Source: UBA5314 sp964635975 (GTDB taxonomy: Bacteria; Bacillota; Syntrophomonadia; Syntrophomonadales; Syntrophomonadaceae). Taken from it: a DNA stretch of 64,000 nt. This document shows positions 1 through 7,663 of this stretch, piece after piece (position 1 is the stretch's first letter; every line of letters starts with the position of its first letter). Position numbers and translations under genes: made by a program. A model generated the notes under the pieces. It was not told the DNA's origin. It was given only the letters and a program-made list of their open reading frames with translations, and searched no databases. Where the stretch lies: contig CAZWPO010000003.1 in assembly GCA_964635975.1 (NCBI GenBank), positions 62,001 through 126,000 on the forward strand, in the 5' to 3' direction.

Positions 1-1
1 G

Positions 2-370
2 GGTTTTCAACCGCCTACCAGTAACTGGAACGTTACCATGACCCTGGCTTTAGTAACATTCTTCTCAATTCATATCGCCGGATTCTCAGAACACGGCGCA
101 GGTTATCTAGGACACTTCATTAGCCCGAGCGTTTTAATGCTGCCACTAAATCTGGTAGAAGAGCTGGCACACCCGCTGTCCCTCACCGTCCGTCTTTTCG
201 GAAACATATTCGGTGAAGAAATGGTTATAGCCTATCTCATGTTTATGGCGCCCTTCGTCGTCCCATCAATCATTATGGGATTGAGCTTACTGTTAGGTGC
301 CATCCAGGCAGTCGTGTTTACTATCCTGTCGGCCAGCTATATTGCTGCCGCGGCAGGTCATGGCCACTAA
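2..370 (+). CDS. atpB: ATP synthase Fo subunit a, C-terminal part (5' end outside the window)
   Basis: Membrane subunit a of the F1Fo ATP synthase, which forms the ion half-channels beside the c-ring. The reading frame is open from base 2, so the N-terminus lies upstream; 122 codons remain. The diagnostic segment SLTVRLFGNIFGEEM carries the essential arginine of the fourth helix, and the last 45 residues are a hydrophobic hairpin ending in GHGH, as expected for the family C-terminus. It is the first visible gene of the operon, 62 bp before atpE. Confidence 0.95.
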   Translation, partial: GFQPPTSNWNVTMTLALVTFFSIHIAGFSEHGAGYLGHFISPSVLMLPLNLVEELAHPLSLTVRLFGNIFGEEMVIAYLMFMAPFVVPSIIMGLSLLLGAIQAVVFTILSASYIAAAAGHGH

Positions 371-432
371 AAATCTATTTTAAGAAATTTTAGGCTCAAA
401 AATATGATTTGAGCGGGAAAGGAGGGAAAAGG

Positions 433-654
433 ATGAGCGCAGCATTAGGTGCTGGTCTGGCTGTATCTATCGCCGGTATAGGTGGTGGTATAGGAATGGG
501 AGTTGCCGGAGGTAAGGCTTTTGAAGCTATCGCACGGCAGCCCGAAGTCGGAGGGGATGTAAGAACCCTTCTGTTCATTACCCTGGCTTTTATTGAAACC
601 TTGACCATTTATGGTCTGCTGATTGCATTCATGCTGGTCGGCAAAGTGCAATAA
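433..654 (+). CDS. atpE: ATP synthase Fo subunit c
   Basis: Proteolipid of the rotating c-ring, 73 residues. It forms two transmembrane helices joined by the polar loop ARQPE at residues 34-38. Helix 1 has the glycine-rich packing motif GIGGGIGMG. The ion-carrying carboxylate is Glu55 in FIETLTIYG. The ATG at 433 is chosen because AAAGGAGGGAAAAGG lies directly before it; an in-frame TTG at 409 has no ribosome-binding site. The Gln that binds Na+ in helix 1 of sodium-type rings is Met22 here, which favours proton coupling. Confidence 0.95.
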   Translation: MSAALGAGLAVSIAGIGGGIGMGVAGGKAFEAIARQPEVGGDVRTLLFITLAFIETLTIYGLLIAFMLVGKVQ

Positions 655-753
655 TTCAAAACAAGGGCTAAGATTTTTGCGGGCGATAGGGCGTAAAGTG
701 ATATTGTCCTATCGCCCTCAAGTTTTAGCGTAAAGATTGGAGGTAGCACATCC

Positions 754-1374
754 GTGATAAATAAGAGGAGACTCGGTCTCGGCGTTTTCATTCTAACCAT
801 GATAATGGTATTTGGATTTGCAACCTTCTGCATGGCATCAGGTGGAGGCAATTTGCCCGTTGAACAACCTGCAGGCAAAACCCCTGCATTTGGTAATCTG
901 TATGTCATTGGCTGGTCGTTGGTAAACTTCTTGATCCTCTTATCACTGGTCTATAAGTTTGGTTATGGACCTATCAACGCCATGCTGGAACAGCGCACCA
1001 CCACCATTGAAAGCTCACTGAAGCATGCGGAAGAAGTTAAAGCCGAAGTCGAACAGATGAGAAAAGAGACCCAGGCTAACCTGGCTGAATCACGCAAGGA
1101 AGCCCAGGAGATTGTAGCCCGGGCCACAAAAGCAGCTGACGATGCCAAGAACGAAATCGTCAACAAAGCTAAGGAAGACGCCACCAATATCAAGAACAAG
1201 GCAACGGCTGAGATTCAGGCTGCAACCGAAGCGGCTAAAGCCGAACTGAAAGACACCGCCGCCAGTTTAGCTATTTTGGCTGCAGAAAAAGTTCTGGGCC
1301 GGGCAATTACTGGAGACGACCACAAGAACATGGTAAAACAATTTGTTAACGAGGCGGGCGATTTACTATGCTAA
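754..1374 (+). CDS. atpF: ATP synthase Fo subunit b with N-terminal extension
   Basis: Peripheral stalk subunit b, which holds F1 against rotation. At 206 residues it is longer than the usual 160-170. Residues about 8-28 form an extra hydrophobic segment ending in ASGGG that looks like a signal peptide. The normal membrane anchor follows at about 50-68, then a long charged coiled coil (about 75-190) rich in Ala, Glu and Lys. The start is GTG with GGAGGT ten bases upstream. The gene overlaps atpH by 7 bp, which suggests translational coupling. Confidence 0.93.
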   Translation: MINKRRLGLGVFILTMIMVFGFATFCMASGGGNLPVEQPAGKTPAFGNLYVIGWSLVNFLILLSLVYKFGYGPINAMLEQRTTTIESSLKHAEEVKAEVEQMRKETQANLAESRKEAQEIVARATKAADDAKNEIVNKAKEDATNIKNKATAEIQAATEAAKAELKDTAASLAILAAEKVLGRAITGDDHKNMVKQFVNEAGDLLC

Positions 1375-1916
1375 ACAAGAGCGTCGCTAGGCGCTATGCC
1401 GAAGCAATTTTTAGCCTAGCCAAAGACTCCGGCAAGATCGATGAGTTCCAGCAGGAGTTGGAGAAGGTTGTAGCTACTATAGATGAAATACCCGATTTAA
1501 AAGTCTATTTAGCCCACCTTCTGGTTCCTGGCAAGGAGAAAAAGGATTTACTCAATAAGATCTTTGCGGGTCAGGTATCCCAGTTTACTCTCAACTTTTT
1601 ATTAATGATTGTTGACAAGAGGCGCGAAGGATATCTGGGCGTTATCGTTGATGAATACAAAGTTATGGCAGACGAGTCGAAGAACATCACCAAAGCAGCT
1701 TTAATATCTGCCCAGGAAATTCCCGATGATGAAGTTCAGGCTCTGGCCGGAAAACTGTCTGCATCTACCGGCAAGGTCGTGCAGCTCCAGCAGGTTGTAG
1801 ATGAGTCGTTGATCGGAGGCGTAAAACTACGCATAGGCGACCGAATAATTGACGCAACTGTGGCCAAGAGACTGGAAATGCTCAAAGAACAATTGAAGAA
1901 AATTAAGATTAGTTAA
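1368..1916 (+). CDS. atpH: ATP synthase F1 subunit delta
   Basis: Delta (OSCP-like) subunit linking the b stalk to the top of the alpha3beta3 head. It has 182 residues, normal for the family. The N-terminal helical domain begins VARRYAEAIFSLAKDSG. The C-terminal signature region contains ESLIGGVKLRIGDRIIDATV, the conserved IGG-G-R-D pattern of delta subunits. The ATG start lies inside the end of atpF. Confidence 0.95.
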   Translation: MLNKSVARRYAEAIFSLAKDSGKIDEFQQELEKVVATIDEIPDLKVYLAHLLVPGKEKKDLLNKIFAGQVSQFTLNFLLMIVDKRREGYLGVIVDEYKVMADESKNITKAALISAQEIPDDEVQALAGKLSASTGKVVQLQQVVDESLIGGVKLRIGDRIIDATVAKRLEMLKEQLKKIKIS

Positions 1917-1937
1917 GCGATAGGGGTGAGCACATAA

Positions 1938-3449
1938 ATGAGTATAAGACCGGAAGAGATTAGCGCTATTCTTAAGGCACAAATTGAGCGCTACCAGTCC
2001 GAGGTCGAGGTCAGCAATGTGGGCTCTGTAATATACGTCGGTGACGGTATCGCTCGTGTTTATGGCTTACAGGGCGCAATGGCTGGCGAACTTTTGGAAT
2101 TCACGGGCGGAACCGTAGGAATGGTTCTGAACCTGGAAGAAGACAACGTCGGTGCCGTTCTTTTAGGACAGTATTCTCACATTAAAGAAGGCGACATTGT
2201 TAAAGCTACCGGAAGAATTATGGAAGTTCCGGTTGGCGAAGCACTGTTGGGCCGCGTAGTTAACGCTCTGGGACAACCACTGGATGGAAAGGGACCTATC
2301 AATACTTCTACCTCCCGTCCAATTGAAAAGGTTGCTCCTGGTGTTGTAACCCGCGAGTCAGTTGATACGCCCATGCAGACTGGTATCAAGGCTATAGATT
2401 CAATGGTTCCCATCGGCCGCGGACAACGCGAACTGATCATCGGCGACCGTGGTACCGGAAAGTCAGCCATCTGTGTTGATACAATAATAAATCAGAGACA
2501 GAAAAAAGACCTGATTTGCATATATGTTGGCATAGGTCAGAAACAAGCTACCATAGCTGGAGTTCAGGCTCGCCTGGAAGAAGCCGGCGCGATGGATTAT
2601 ACGATTATCGTAGCTGCAACCGCATCCGAGCCCGCACCATTGCTCTATATGGCTCCTTACGCTGGTGTTGCAATGGCTGAGGAATTTATGTCCCAGGGCA
2701 AAGATGTTCTGATTTGCTATGATGACCTATCCAAACACGCGGTAGCTTACCGCGAAATGTCCCTGCTTCTCCGCCGGCCTCCCGGACGTGAAGCTTATCC
2801 TGGAGACGTTTTCTATCTCCACTCCCGCTTGCTGGAGAGAGCATGCAAGCTGAATAGTAATTATGGTGGAGGATCCATCACCGCTCTGCCGATTATCGAA
2901 ACCCAGGCTGGTGACGTATCCGCTTATATACCGACCAACGTTATATCCATCACGGATGGTCAGATATACCTGGAAACCGACCTTTTCTATGCTGGTCAGA
3001 GACCCGCTGTTAACGCCGGTCTGTCGGTTAGCCGAGTCGGAGGTTCCGCCCAGACCAAGGCTATGAAAGGCGTTGCTGGACAGCTTCGTCTCGACCTGGC
3101 CCAGTATCGTGAGCTGGCCGCGTTTGCCCAGTTCGGATCTGACCTGGATAAAGCCACCCTGGCCCGTCTGACCAGAGGTGAGCGCGTAACCGCGCTGCTG
3201 GTGCAGCCGCAGTATCAGCCCATGCCGATGGAAGAACAAGTCGTTTCACTGTATGCAGGTGTTAATGGCTACATGGATGATATCCCCAAAGACAAAGTCG
3301 GGGAATTTGAGACAGATTTCTTGAAGTTTATGCGCAGTGCCAATGCTGATGTATTAGCTGCCATTAGAGACACCGGCAAGATGGACGATGCTTCTACCCA
3401 GAAACTGGTGAAGGCAATCAATGACTTCAAGTCCACTTTTGCAGTTTAG
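1938..3449 (+). CDS. atpA: ATP synthase F1 subunit alpha
   Basis: Regulatory, non-catalytic nucleotide-binding subunit of the alpha3beta3 hexamer, 503 residues. It has a beta-barrel N-domain, a RecA-like core and a helical C-domain. The P-loop at 169-176 reads GDRGTGKS, where most bacteria have GDRQTGKT. The family signature SVSRVGGSAQ lies near residue 365. The ATG follows a GGGGTGAG ribosome-binding site. The gene sits 21 bp after atpH and 12 bp before atpG. Confidence 0.97.
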   Translation: MSIRPEEISAILKAQIERYQSEVEVSNVGSVIYVGDGIARVYGLQGAMAGELLEFTGGTVGMVLNLEEDNVGAVLLGQYSHIKEGDIVKATGRIMEVPVGEALLGRVVNALGQPLDGKGPINTSTSRPIEKVAPGVVTRESVDTPMQTGIKAIDSMVPIGRGQRELIIGDRGTGKSAICVDTIINQRQKKDLICIYVGIGQKQATIAGVQARLEEAGAMDYTIIVAATASEPAPLLYMAPYAGVAMAEEFMSQGKDVLICYDDLSKHAVAYREMSLLLRRPPGREAYPGDVFYLHSRLLERACKLNSNYGGGSITALPIIETQAGDVSAYIPTNVISITDGQIYLETDLFYAGQRPAVNAGLSVSRVGGSAQTKAMKGVAGQLRLDLAQYRELAAFAQFGSDLDKATLARLTRGERVTALLVQPQYQPMPMEEQVVSLYAGVNGYMDDIPKDKVGEFETDFLKFMRSANADVLAAIRDTGKMDDASTQKLVKAINDFKSTFAV

Positions 3450-3461
3450 GTGGTGAAATAA

Positions 3462-4334
3462 ATGGCAGGAGCAGGTGTAAGAGATTACAAACGCAGGATA
3501 CGCAGCGTTAAGAACACGCAGCAGATCACCAAGGCCATGAAAATGGTGGCTGCCGCCAAGCTGCGCCGCGCCCAGGAAAAGGCCGAATCTTCGAGGCCTT
3601 ATAATGAAACCCTGCGTGGTACTGTGGCCCGTCTGGCCTCGGTGGCGTTCGATGTACGCCACCCCCTGCTGGAAGTGCGCGAAGAAGTGCGCAAAGTTGG
3701 ATACATTGTAGTTACCGCCGACCGCGGTTTGTGTGGTGCTTACAATACCAATATTATCCGGGCTGCAAACGGCGCGATGGGAGAAGATGAACGCAAGCTG
3801 GAAAATGGTATTATCGCAGTAGGTAGGAAAAGCAGAGACTTTTACCGCAAACGCGGTTCAATTGATGCTGAATTCGTAGCCCTTGGTGATAATATCAGCT
3901 ATGCAGATGCCAGGGAAGTTGCCCAGTATGTGATTAATGCCTATGAGAACGAGGAATTGGATGAAGTGTATTTGGTTTATGCCAAGTTCATCAATGTCCT
4001 GAGACAGGTTCCGACCGTGGTTAAGCTTTTACCCTTGGAAACACCCAAGGATGAGGCGAATGAAGAGAAATTCGTAGATTATATCTACGAGCCCAGCGCG
4101 GAGGATATCCTGGTCTCCTTGTTGCCGAGGTATGTGGGTAGCCAGATCTACAATGCTATGCTGGAAGGTAAGGCCAGTGAACATGGTGCTCGAATGACCG
4201 CCATGGGCAACGCCACCTCCAATGCAGGCGAGATGATCGATAACTTAACACTGGCAATGAATAAATTAAGACAGGCGGCTATAACGGACGAAATCCTCGA
4301 CATCGTCGGTGGCGCCGAAGCCTTAAAGAAGTAA
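3462..4334 (+). CDS. atpG: ATP synthase F1 subunit gamma
   Basis: Central rotor shaft coupling c-ring rotation to catalysis, 290 residues. The N-terminal coiled-coil helix (RDYKRRIRSVKNTQQITKAM) and the C-terminal partner helix (MTAMGNATSNAGEMIDNLTL) are both intact. TADRGLCGAYNTN at about 85 is the conserved gamma core. It occupies the usual position between atpA and atpD. Confidence 0.97.
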   Translation: MAGAGVRDYKRRIRSVKNTQQITKAMKMVAAAKLRRAQEKAESSRPYNETLRGTVARLASVAFDVRHPLLEVREEVRKVGYIVVTADRGLCGAYNTNIIRAANGAMGEDERKLENGIIAVGRKSRDFYRKRGSIDAEFVALGDNISYADAREVAQYVINAYENEELDEVYLVYAKFINVLRQVPTVVKLLPLETPKDEANEEKFVDYIYEPSAEDILVSLLPRYVGSQIYNAMLEGKASEHGARMTAMGNATSNAGEMIDNLTLAMNKLRQAAITDEILDIVGGAEALKK

Positions 4335-4382
4335 GCTAAGATTTGTAATATCCAATTCTTTCAATAAAGGAGGAAAGTTGGA

Positions 4383-5813
4383 ATGGCGAACGTGACGTTT
4401 GGAGAGGTAACTCAGGTTATAGGCGCTGTTGTGGACATTCGCTTTAAACCAGGAGAGTTGCCGGACCTGATGAACGCTGTTACCATCAAAAGCGCTGACC
4501 AGGATGCAAGTTATACTGGTGTAGGCGATATAGATGTTACTCTGGAAGCCATGCAGTTGCTGGGCAATGACGTAGTCCGCTGCGTGGCCTTGAGCCCGAC
4601 TGACGGAATATCCAGGGGGATGAAGTCCACCAACACCGGTGCGGCTATTAAAATACCCGTTGGAGAAGGAGACCTGGGACGTATTCTTAACGTTTTGGGA
4701 CAACCAATTGATGATGGACCACCAGTTGAAGCAGCTGACTTCTGGGAAATACACCGGCAGGCTCCCCCGCTGGTTGACCAGTTGCCGGCTACTCAGATTC
4801 TTGAGACCGGTATCAAAGTCGCTGACTTGATTTGCCCATATGCTAAAGGTGGTAAGGTTGGACTGTTCGGCGGCGCCGGCGTCGGCAAAACCGTTATTAT
4901 CCAGGAACTTATCCGTAATATAGCTTACGAGCATGGTGGATATTCAGTGTTCACCGGCGTAGGTGAGCGCAGCCGTGAAGGGAACGATCTCTGGGCTGAA
5001 ATGACCGAGTCCGGCGTTATAAGCAAATGCGCCCTTATATTCGGCCAGATGAATGAGCCCCCCGGAGCCCGCCTCCGCGTAGGTCTTACCGGTCTTACCG
5101 TTGCGGAATATTTCCGTGATGTAGGAGGACAGGACGTTCTGATATTCATCGACAACATCTTTAGATTTGCTCAGGCAGGCAATGAAGTGTCCGCGCTTCT
5201 AGGCCGCATGCCTTCCGCCGTTGGTTACCAGCCTACGCTGGCTACCGACATCGGGCTACTGCAGGAGCGCATAACCTCAACTAGAAAGGGTTCAATCACA
5301 TCTGCCCAGGCCGTATATGTGCCAGCCGATGACTTGACTGACCCGGCTCCTGCTACAACCTTTGCTCACTTGGATGCGACGACAACTCTGTCTCGTGCTA
5401 TTTCAGAGCTTGGAATTTATCCAGCCGTTGATCCGCTGGATTCCACATCCCGTATTTTGGACCCCGTTATAGTAGGCGAAAAGCACTACAGCACGGCCCG
5501 CGGTGTTCAGACCATTCTGCAGAGATATAAAGAACTGCAAGACATCATCGCCATACTTGGTATGGATGAACTGAGTGACGAAGACAAATTGATCGTGGCC
5601 CGGGCCAGAAAGATTCAGCGTTTCCTGTCTCAGCCCTTCCACGTGGCCGAGCAGTTTACGGGTCAGCCGGGCATATATGTTCCGGTTAGTGAAACCGTTG
5701 AATCCTTTGTCCAGGTGCTGGCTGGAAAACACGACAATCTCACTGAGGATGCCTTCTACATGGTTGGAAATATTGATGGTGCCATCGCTAAGTTCAAGAG
5801 ACTGGAGGCGTAG
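4383..5813 (+). CDS. atpD: ATP synthase F1 subunit beta
   Basis: Catalytic subunit that makes or hydrolyses ATP, 476 residues. The P-loop GGAGVGKT is at 163-170, followed by the catalytic GERSREGNDLW segment and the Walker B strand in VLIFIDNIFRF. The C-domain carries the DELSDEDK motif equivalent to DELSEED. Ribosome-binding site AAAGGAGG lies 8 to 9 bases before the ATG. The gene ends 3 bp before atpC. Confidence 0.98.
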   Translation: MANVTFGEVTQVIGAVVDIRFKPGELPDLMNAVTIKSADQDASYTGVGDIDVTLEAMQLLGNDVVRCVALSPTDGISRGMKSTNTGAAIKIPVGEGDLGRILNVLGQPIDDGPPVEAADFWEIHRQAPPLVDQLPATQILETGIKVADLICPYAKGGKVGLFGGAGVGKTVIIQELIRNIAYEHGGYSVFTGVGERSREGNDLWAEMTESGVISKCALIFGQMNEPPGARLRVGLTGLTVAEYFRDVGGQDVLIFIDNIFRFAQAGNEVSALLGRMPSAVGYQPTLATDIGLLQERITSTRKGSITSAQAVYVPADDLTDPAPATTFAHLDATTTLSRAISELGIYPAVDPLDSTSRILDPVIVGEKHYSTARGVQTILQRYKELQDIIAILGMDELSDEDKLIVARARKIQRFLSQPFHVAEQFTGQPGIYVPVSETVESFVQVLAGKHDNLTEDAFYMVGNIDGAIAKFKRLEA

Positions 5814-5816
5814 CCC

Positions 5817-6227
5817 ATGGCAGACAACACCTTCATGCTAGAAATAGTGACTCCGGAACAGATTCTCTTTAAGGATGAGATTGAGTTCCTGGTTGTTCCC
5901 GGTACGGAAGGTGAATTAGGAATTATGAGAAACCATGCTCCCCTGGTTGCATCCCTTAAAATAGGGGTTCTCCGCTACAAAGACGCTGGTGGCAGTACTA
6001 GGAGAATGGCCATGAGCGGTGGATTTTTAGAAGTAGTGGACAACGTGGCCAGATTGCTGGCAGAAACCGCTGAGCGGGGCGAGGATATAGATGTCCTTCG
6101 CGCCAAAGCGGCTCAGGATAGAGCAGAACGGCGCTTAGCGCAACGTACCGAGGATATCAACATGGCACGAGCCCAAATGGCGTTACAAAGAGCAATAGCC
6201 AGAATCAGGGCTGCCGAAGGCAGATAA
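5817..6227 (+). CDS. atpC: ATP synthase F1 subunit epsilon
   Basis: Rotor-foot and regulatory subunit, 136 residues. The N-terminal beta-sandwich contains LEIVTPEQ and GTEGELGIMRNHAPLV. The C-terminal helical pair (from about residue 90, rich in Arg and Ala) is full length, so an inhibitory up-state of the enzyme is possible. It is the last gene of the operon and is followed directly by a strong hairpin. Confidence 0.96.
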   Translation: MADNTFMLEIVTPEQILFKDEIEFLVVPGTEGELGIMRNHAPLVASLKIGVLRYKDAGGSTRRMAMSGGFLEVVDNVARLLAETAERGEDIDVLRAKAAQDRAERRLAQRTEDINMARAQMALQRAIARIRAAEGR

Positions 6228-6242
6228 GTGGAAATGCAGATC

Positions 6243-6275
6243 AAAGCCGGAAGGTTACGACCTTCCGGCTTTGTA
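6243..6275 (+). terminator. Terminator of the ATP synthase operon
   Basis: Perfect 13-bp stem (6243-6255 with 6260-6272) and TACG loop, 15 bp after the atpC stop. The downstream T-run is short, so some read-through is possible. Confidence 0.8.
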
Positions 6276-6293
6276 CTAGAAACCATGATGTTA

Positions 6294-6302
6294 TGGTACA
6301 AT
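6294..6302 (+). promoter_or_regulatory. Extended -10 promoter candidate for the small membrane genes
   Basis: TGGTACAAT matches an extended -10 element (TGnTATAAT) 33 bp before the next start codon. No clear -35 box is present at 17 bp. Confidence 0.35.
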
Positions 6303-6335
6303 TAGAGGAAAGAGGAGATGTAGAGGTAAAAGAGC

Positions 6336-6536
6336 ATGAATCCGCTTCTTAAAACTTTAATAATAGTTACGCTCATATACTACCTGGTAAAAGGACTCAT
6401 TTACCTCATGCTGTGGCAAACTACGAAAAAACTAGAAGAAAGAGGCCTGGAGGCAAAAAGAAAAGCCAAAGAAAAGAAAATGAAATCAAAAGAGTTGGAA
6501 GAAGAACTCTGGCAGGATACCCATAGTGAAGAATAA
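6336..6536 (+). CDS. Small single-pass membrane protein, unknown function
   Basis: Product of 66 residues. Residues about 6-28 are hydrophobic (LIIVTLIYYLVKGLIYLML) and the remainder is a highly charged, probably helical Lys/Glu tail. I do not recognise a family. The position just after atpC is where many Firmicutes carry a small membrane gene (ywzB in Bacillus), but sequence similarity to it is not evident. It is followed 32 bp later by a second gene of the same architecture. Confidence 0.7.
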   Translation: MNPLLKTLIIVTLIYYLVKGLIYLMLWQTTKKLEERGLEAKRKAKEKKMKSKELEEELWQDTHSEE

Positions 6537-6568
6537 GATATTTATGGGTAAGGGAATGGAGGGATAGA

Positions 6569-6739
6569 ATGCCCAAAGCCTTCCTGGTGCTGGTAATTAT
6601 GGTCGTGCTGGTTTCCTTGTTTTTTGGGCTGGTAATCTGGCGTCAAACCGTTAGGTTTGAGAAAAAAGCAGCAGATCTAAAGGAGAAAAAAGAGCAGTAC
6701 CTGCAAGAGCTGGAAGAAGAAGCCCGCCAGGCTGAATAA
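6569..6739 (+). CDS. Small single-pass membrane protein, unknown function
   Basis: Product of 56 residues. It starts with a hydrophobic helix (residues 4-24, containing VLVSLFFGLVIW) and ends in a charged coiled-coil-like tail (KEKKEQYLQELEEEARQ). GGAGGG stands 6 bases before the ATG. The architecture copies the preceding 66-residue protein: an N-terminal anchor and a cytoplasmic Lys/Glu tail. No family is recognised; the ribosome-binding site and clean codon structure support a real gene. Confidence 0.65.
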   Translation: MPKAFLVLVIMVVLVSLFFGLVIWRQTVRFEKKAADLKEKKEQYLQELEEEARQAE

Positions 6740-6812
6740 AGGGAAGTACCAGCAAAAATAGAGTTACTTTTGGAGGTTTTAGACCTGGGACAACTTGATA
6801 GAATCGTATTGT

Positions 6813-6845
6813 AAAAAAACCTGATTTGTGATCAGGTTTTTTTAT
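6813..6845 (+). terminator. Rho-independent terminator
   Basis: Stem AAAAAACCTGAT (6814-6825) pairs with ATCAGGTTTTTT (6831-6842) and merges into a T-run. It ends the small membrane gene pair. Confidence 0.85.
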
Positions 6846-6921
6846 TTTATTTAAATTAAGGAGACTAGATTCTGAAATATCAGTCAAAACTCACTTTACC
6901 AAACACAGGGAGAATAAGCTC

Positions 6922-7632
6922 GTGAGAAAAGTTATCTGTTATATTATTGCTTTTATAGTATTTACATACCTTGGCGGCCAAGGAATGGATATGGCTGCCG
7001 CTCGTCAGATCCAAAATGCGCCTCCATATTGCCTATCTTTTGCATCTATCGGTGCAATTTTTCTCGAATCACGAATGGATTCATGGGCCAAAATAAACGC
7101 AACCCTCAGCGATGAAAACATCGAATTACTGTTTAAGCAGATAACTGATGAACTTGGCCTTCCAGCGAAAGTTGACTGGGTGATTGAGCAAGATTCGGCA
7201 ATGAGGAAGTACAAATGCCAGTACGGGCATGAAGATTATGAAATAAGCATAATACAAAAAGCCAGCAATGAGACACTGGTATTTGTTTCAATCATCTCAA
7301 GAGATCCGTCAATAAACATACTGAAATACCAACATTATTTAGGAAAATTAACAAACTACGCCTGGAAGTATAATTATACTTATTGCGGAGAAATTGCATC
7401 AATATTTACGGAAGATTCCATGGAAATAATGACAGATACAATGCTAAAGAATCTGAATGCCGATGCTTATGAGCATTTCCATGAGGGAGATTCAATGAGC
7501 GTCTGGGCCAATAGCGATAGAATGTCCGGTAGAATACCAGGTAACAGCCTGCAAATAGCATTACGAAAACAAGTAAGTTATGGCAAGACTAAAGTGTGGA
7601 TAGGTTTTCCGAAATTGATAAATGGTTACTAA
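6922..7632 (+). CDS. YwmB-like secreted protein
   Basis: Product of 236 residues. The N-terminus (about 4-26) is a signal peptide or anchor, followed by a soluble domain of about 200 residues. The function is unknown. Assignment to the YwmB (TATA-box-binding-like fold) family rests mainly on position: in Bacillus ywmB lies between the atp operon and murAA-spoIID, exactly as here. Size and the N-terminal signal fit. The start is GTG. The stop lies 31 bp before the preferred murA start. Confidence 0.6.
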   Translation: MRKVICYIIAFIVFTYLGGQGMDMAAARQIQNAPPYCLSFASIGAIFLESRMDSWAKINATLSDENIELLFKQITDELGLPAKVDWVIEQDSAMRKYKCQYGHEDYEISIIQKASNETLVFVSIISRDPSINILKYQHYLGKLTNYAWKYNYTYCGEIASIFTEDSMEIMTDTMLKNLNADAYEHFHEGDSMSVWANSDRMSGRIPGNSLQIALRKQVSYGKTKVWIGFPKLINGY

Positions 7633-7663
7633 TATAGTTTACTCGGGCAAGGGGGTGATACTA

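Noticed and set aside
2727..3239. Long open frame on the minus strand opposite atpA.
   Set aside because: It mirrors the codon structure of a strongly conserved gene on the other strand, has no ribosome-binding site and resembles no family.
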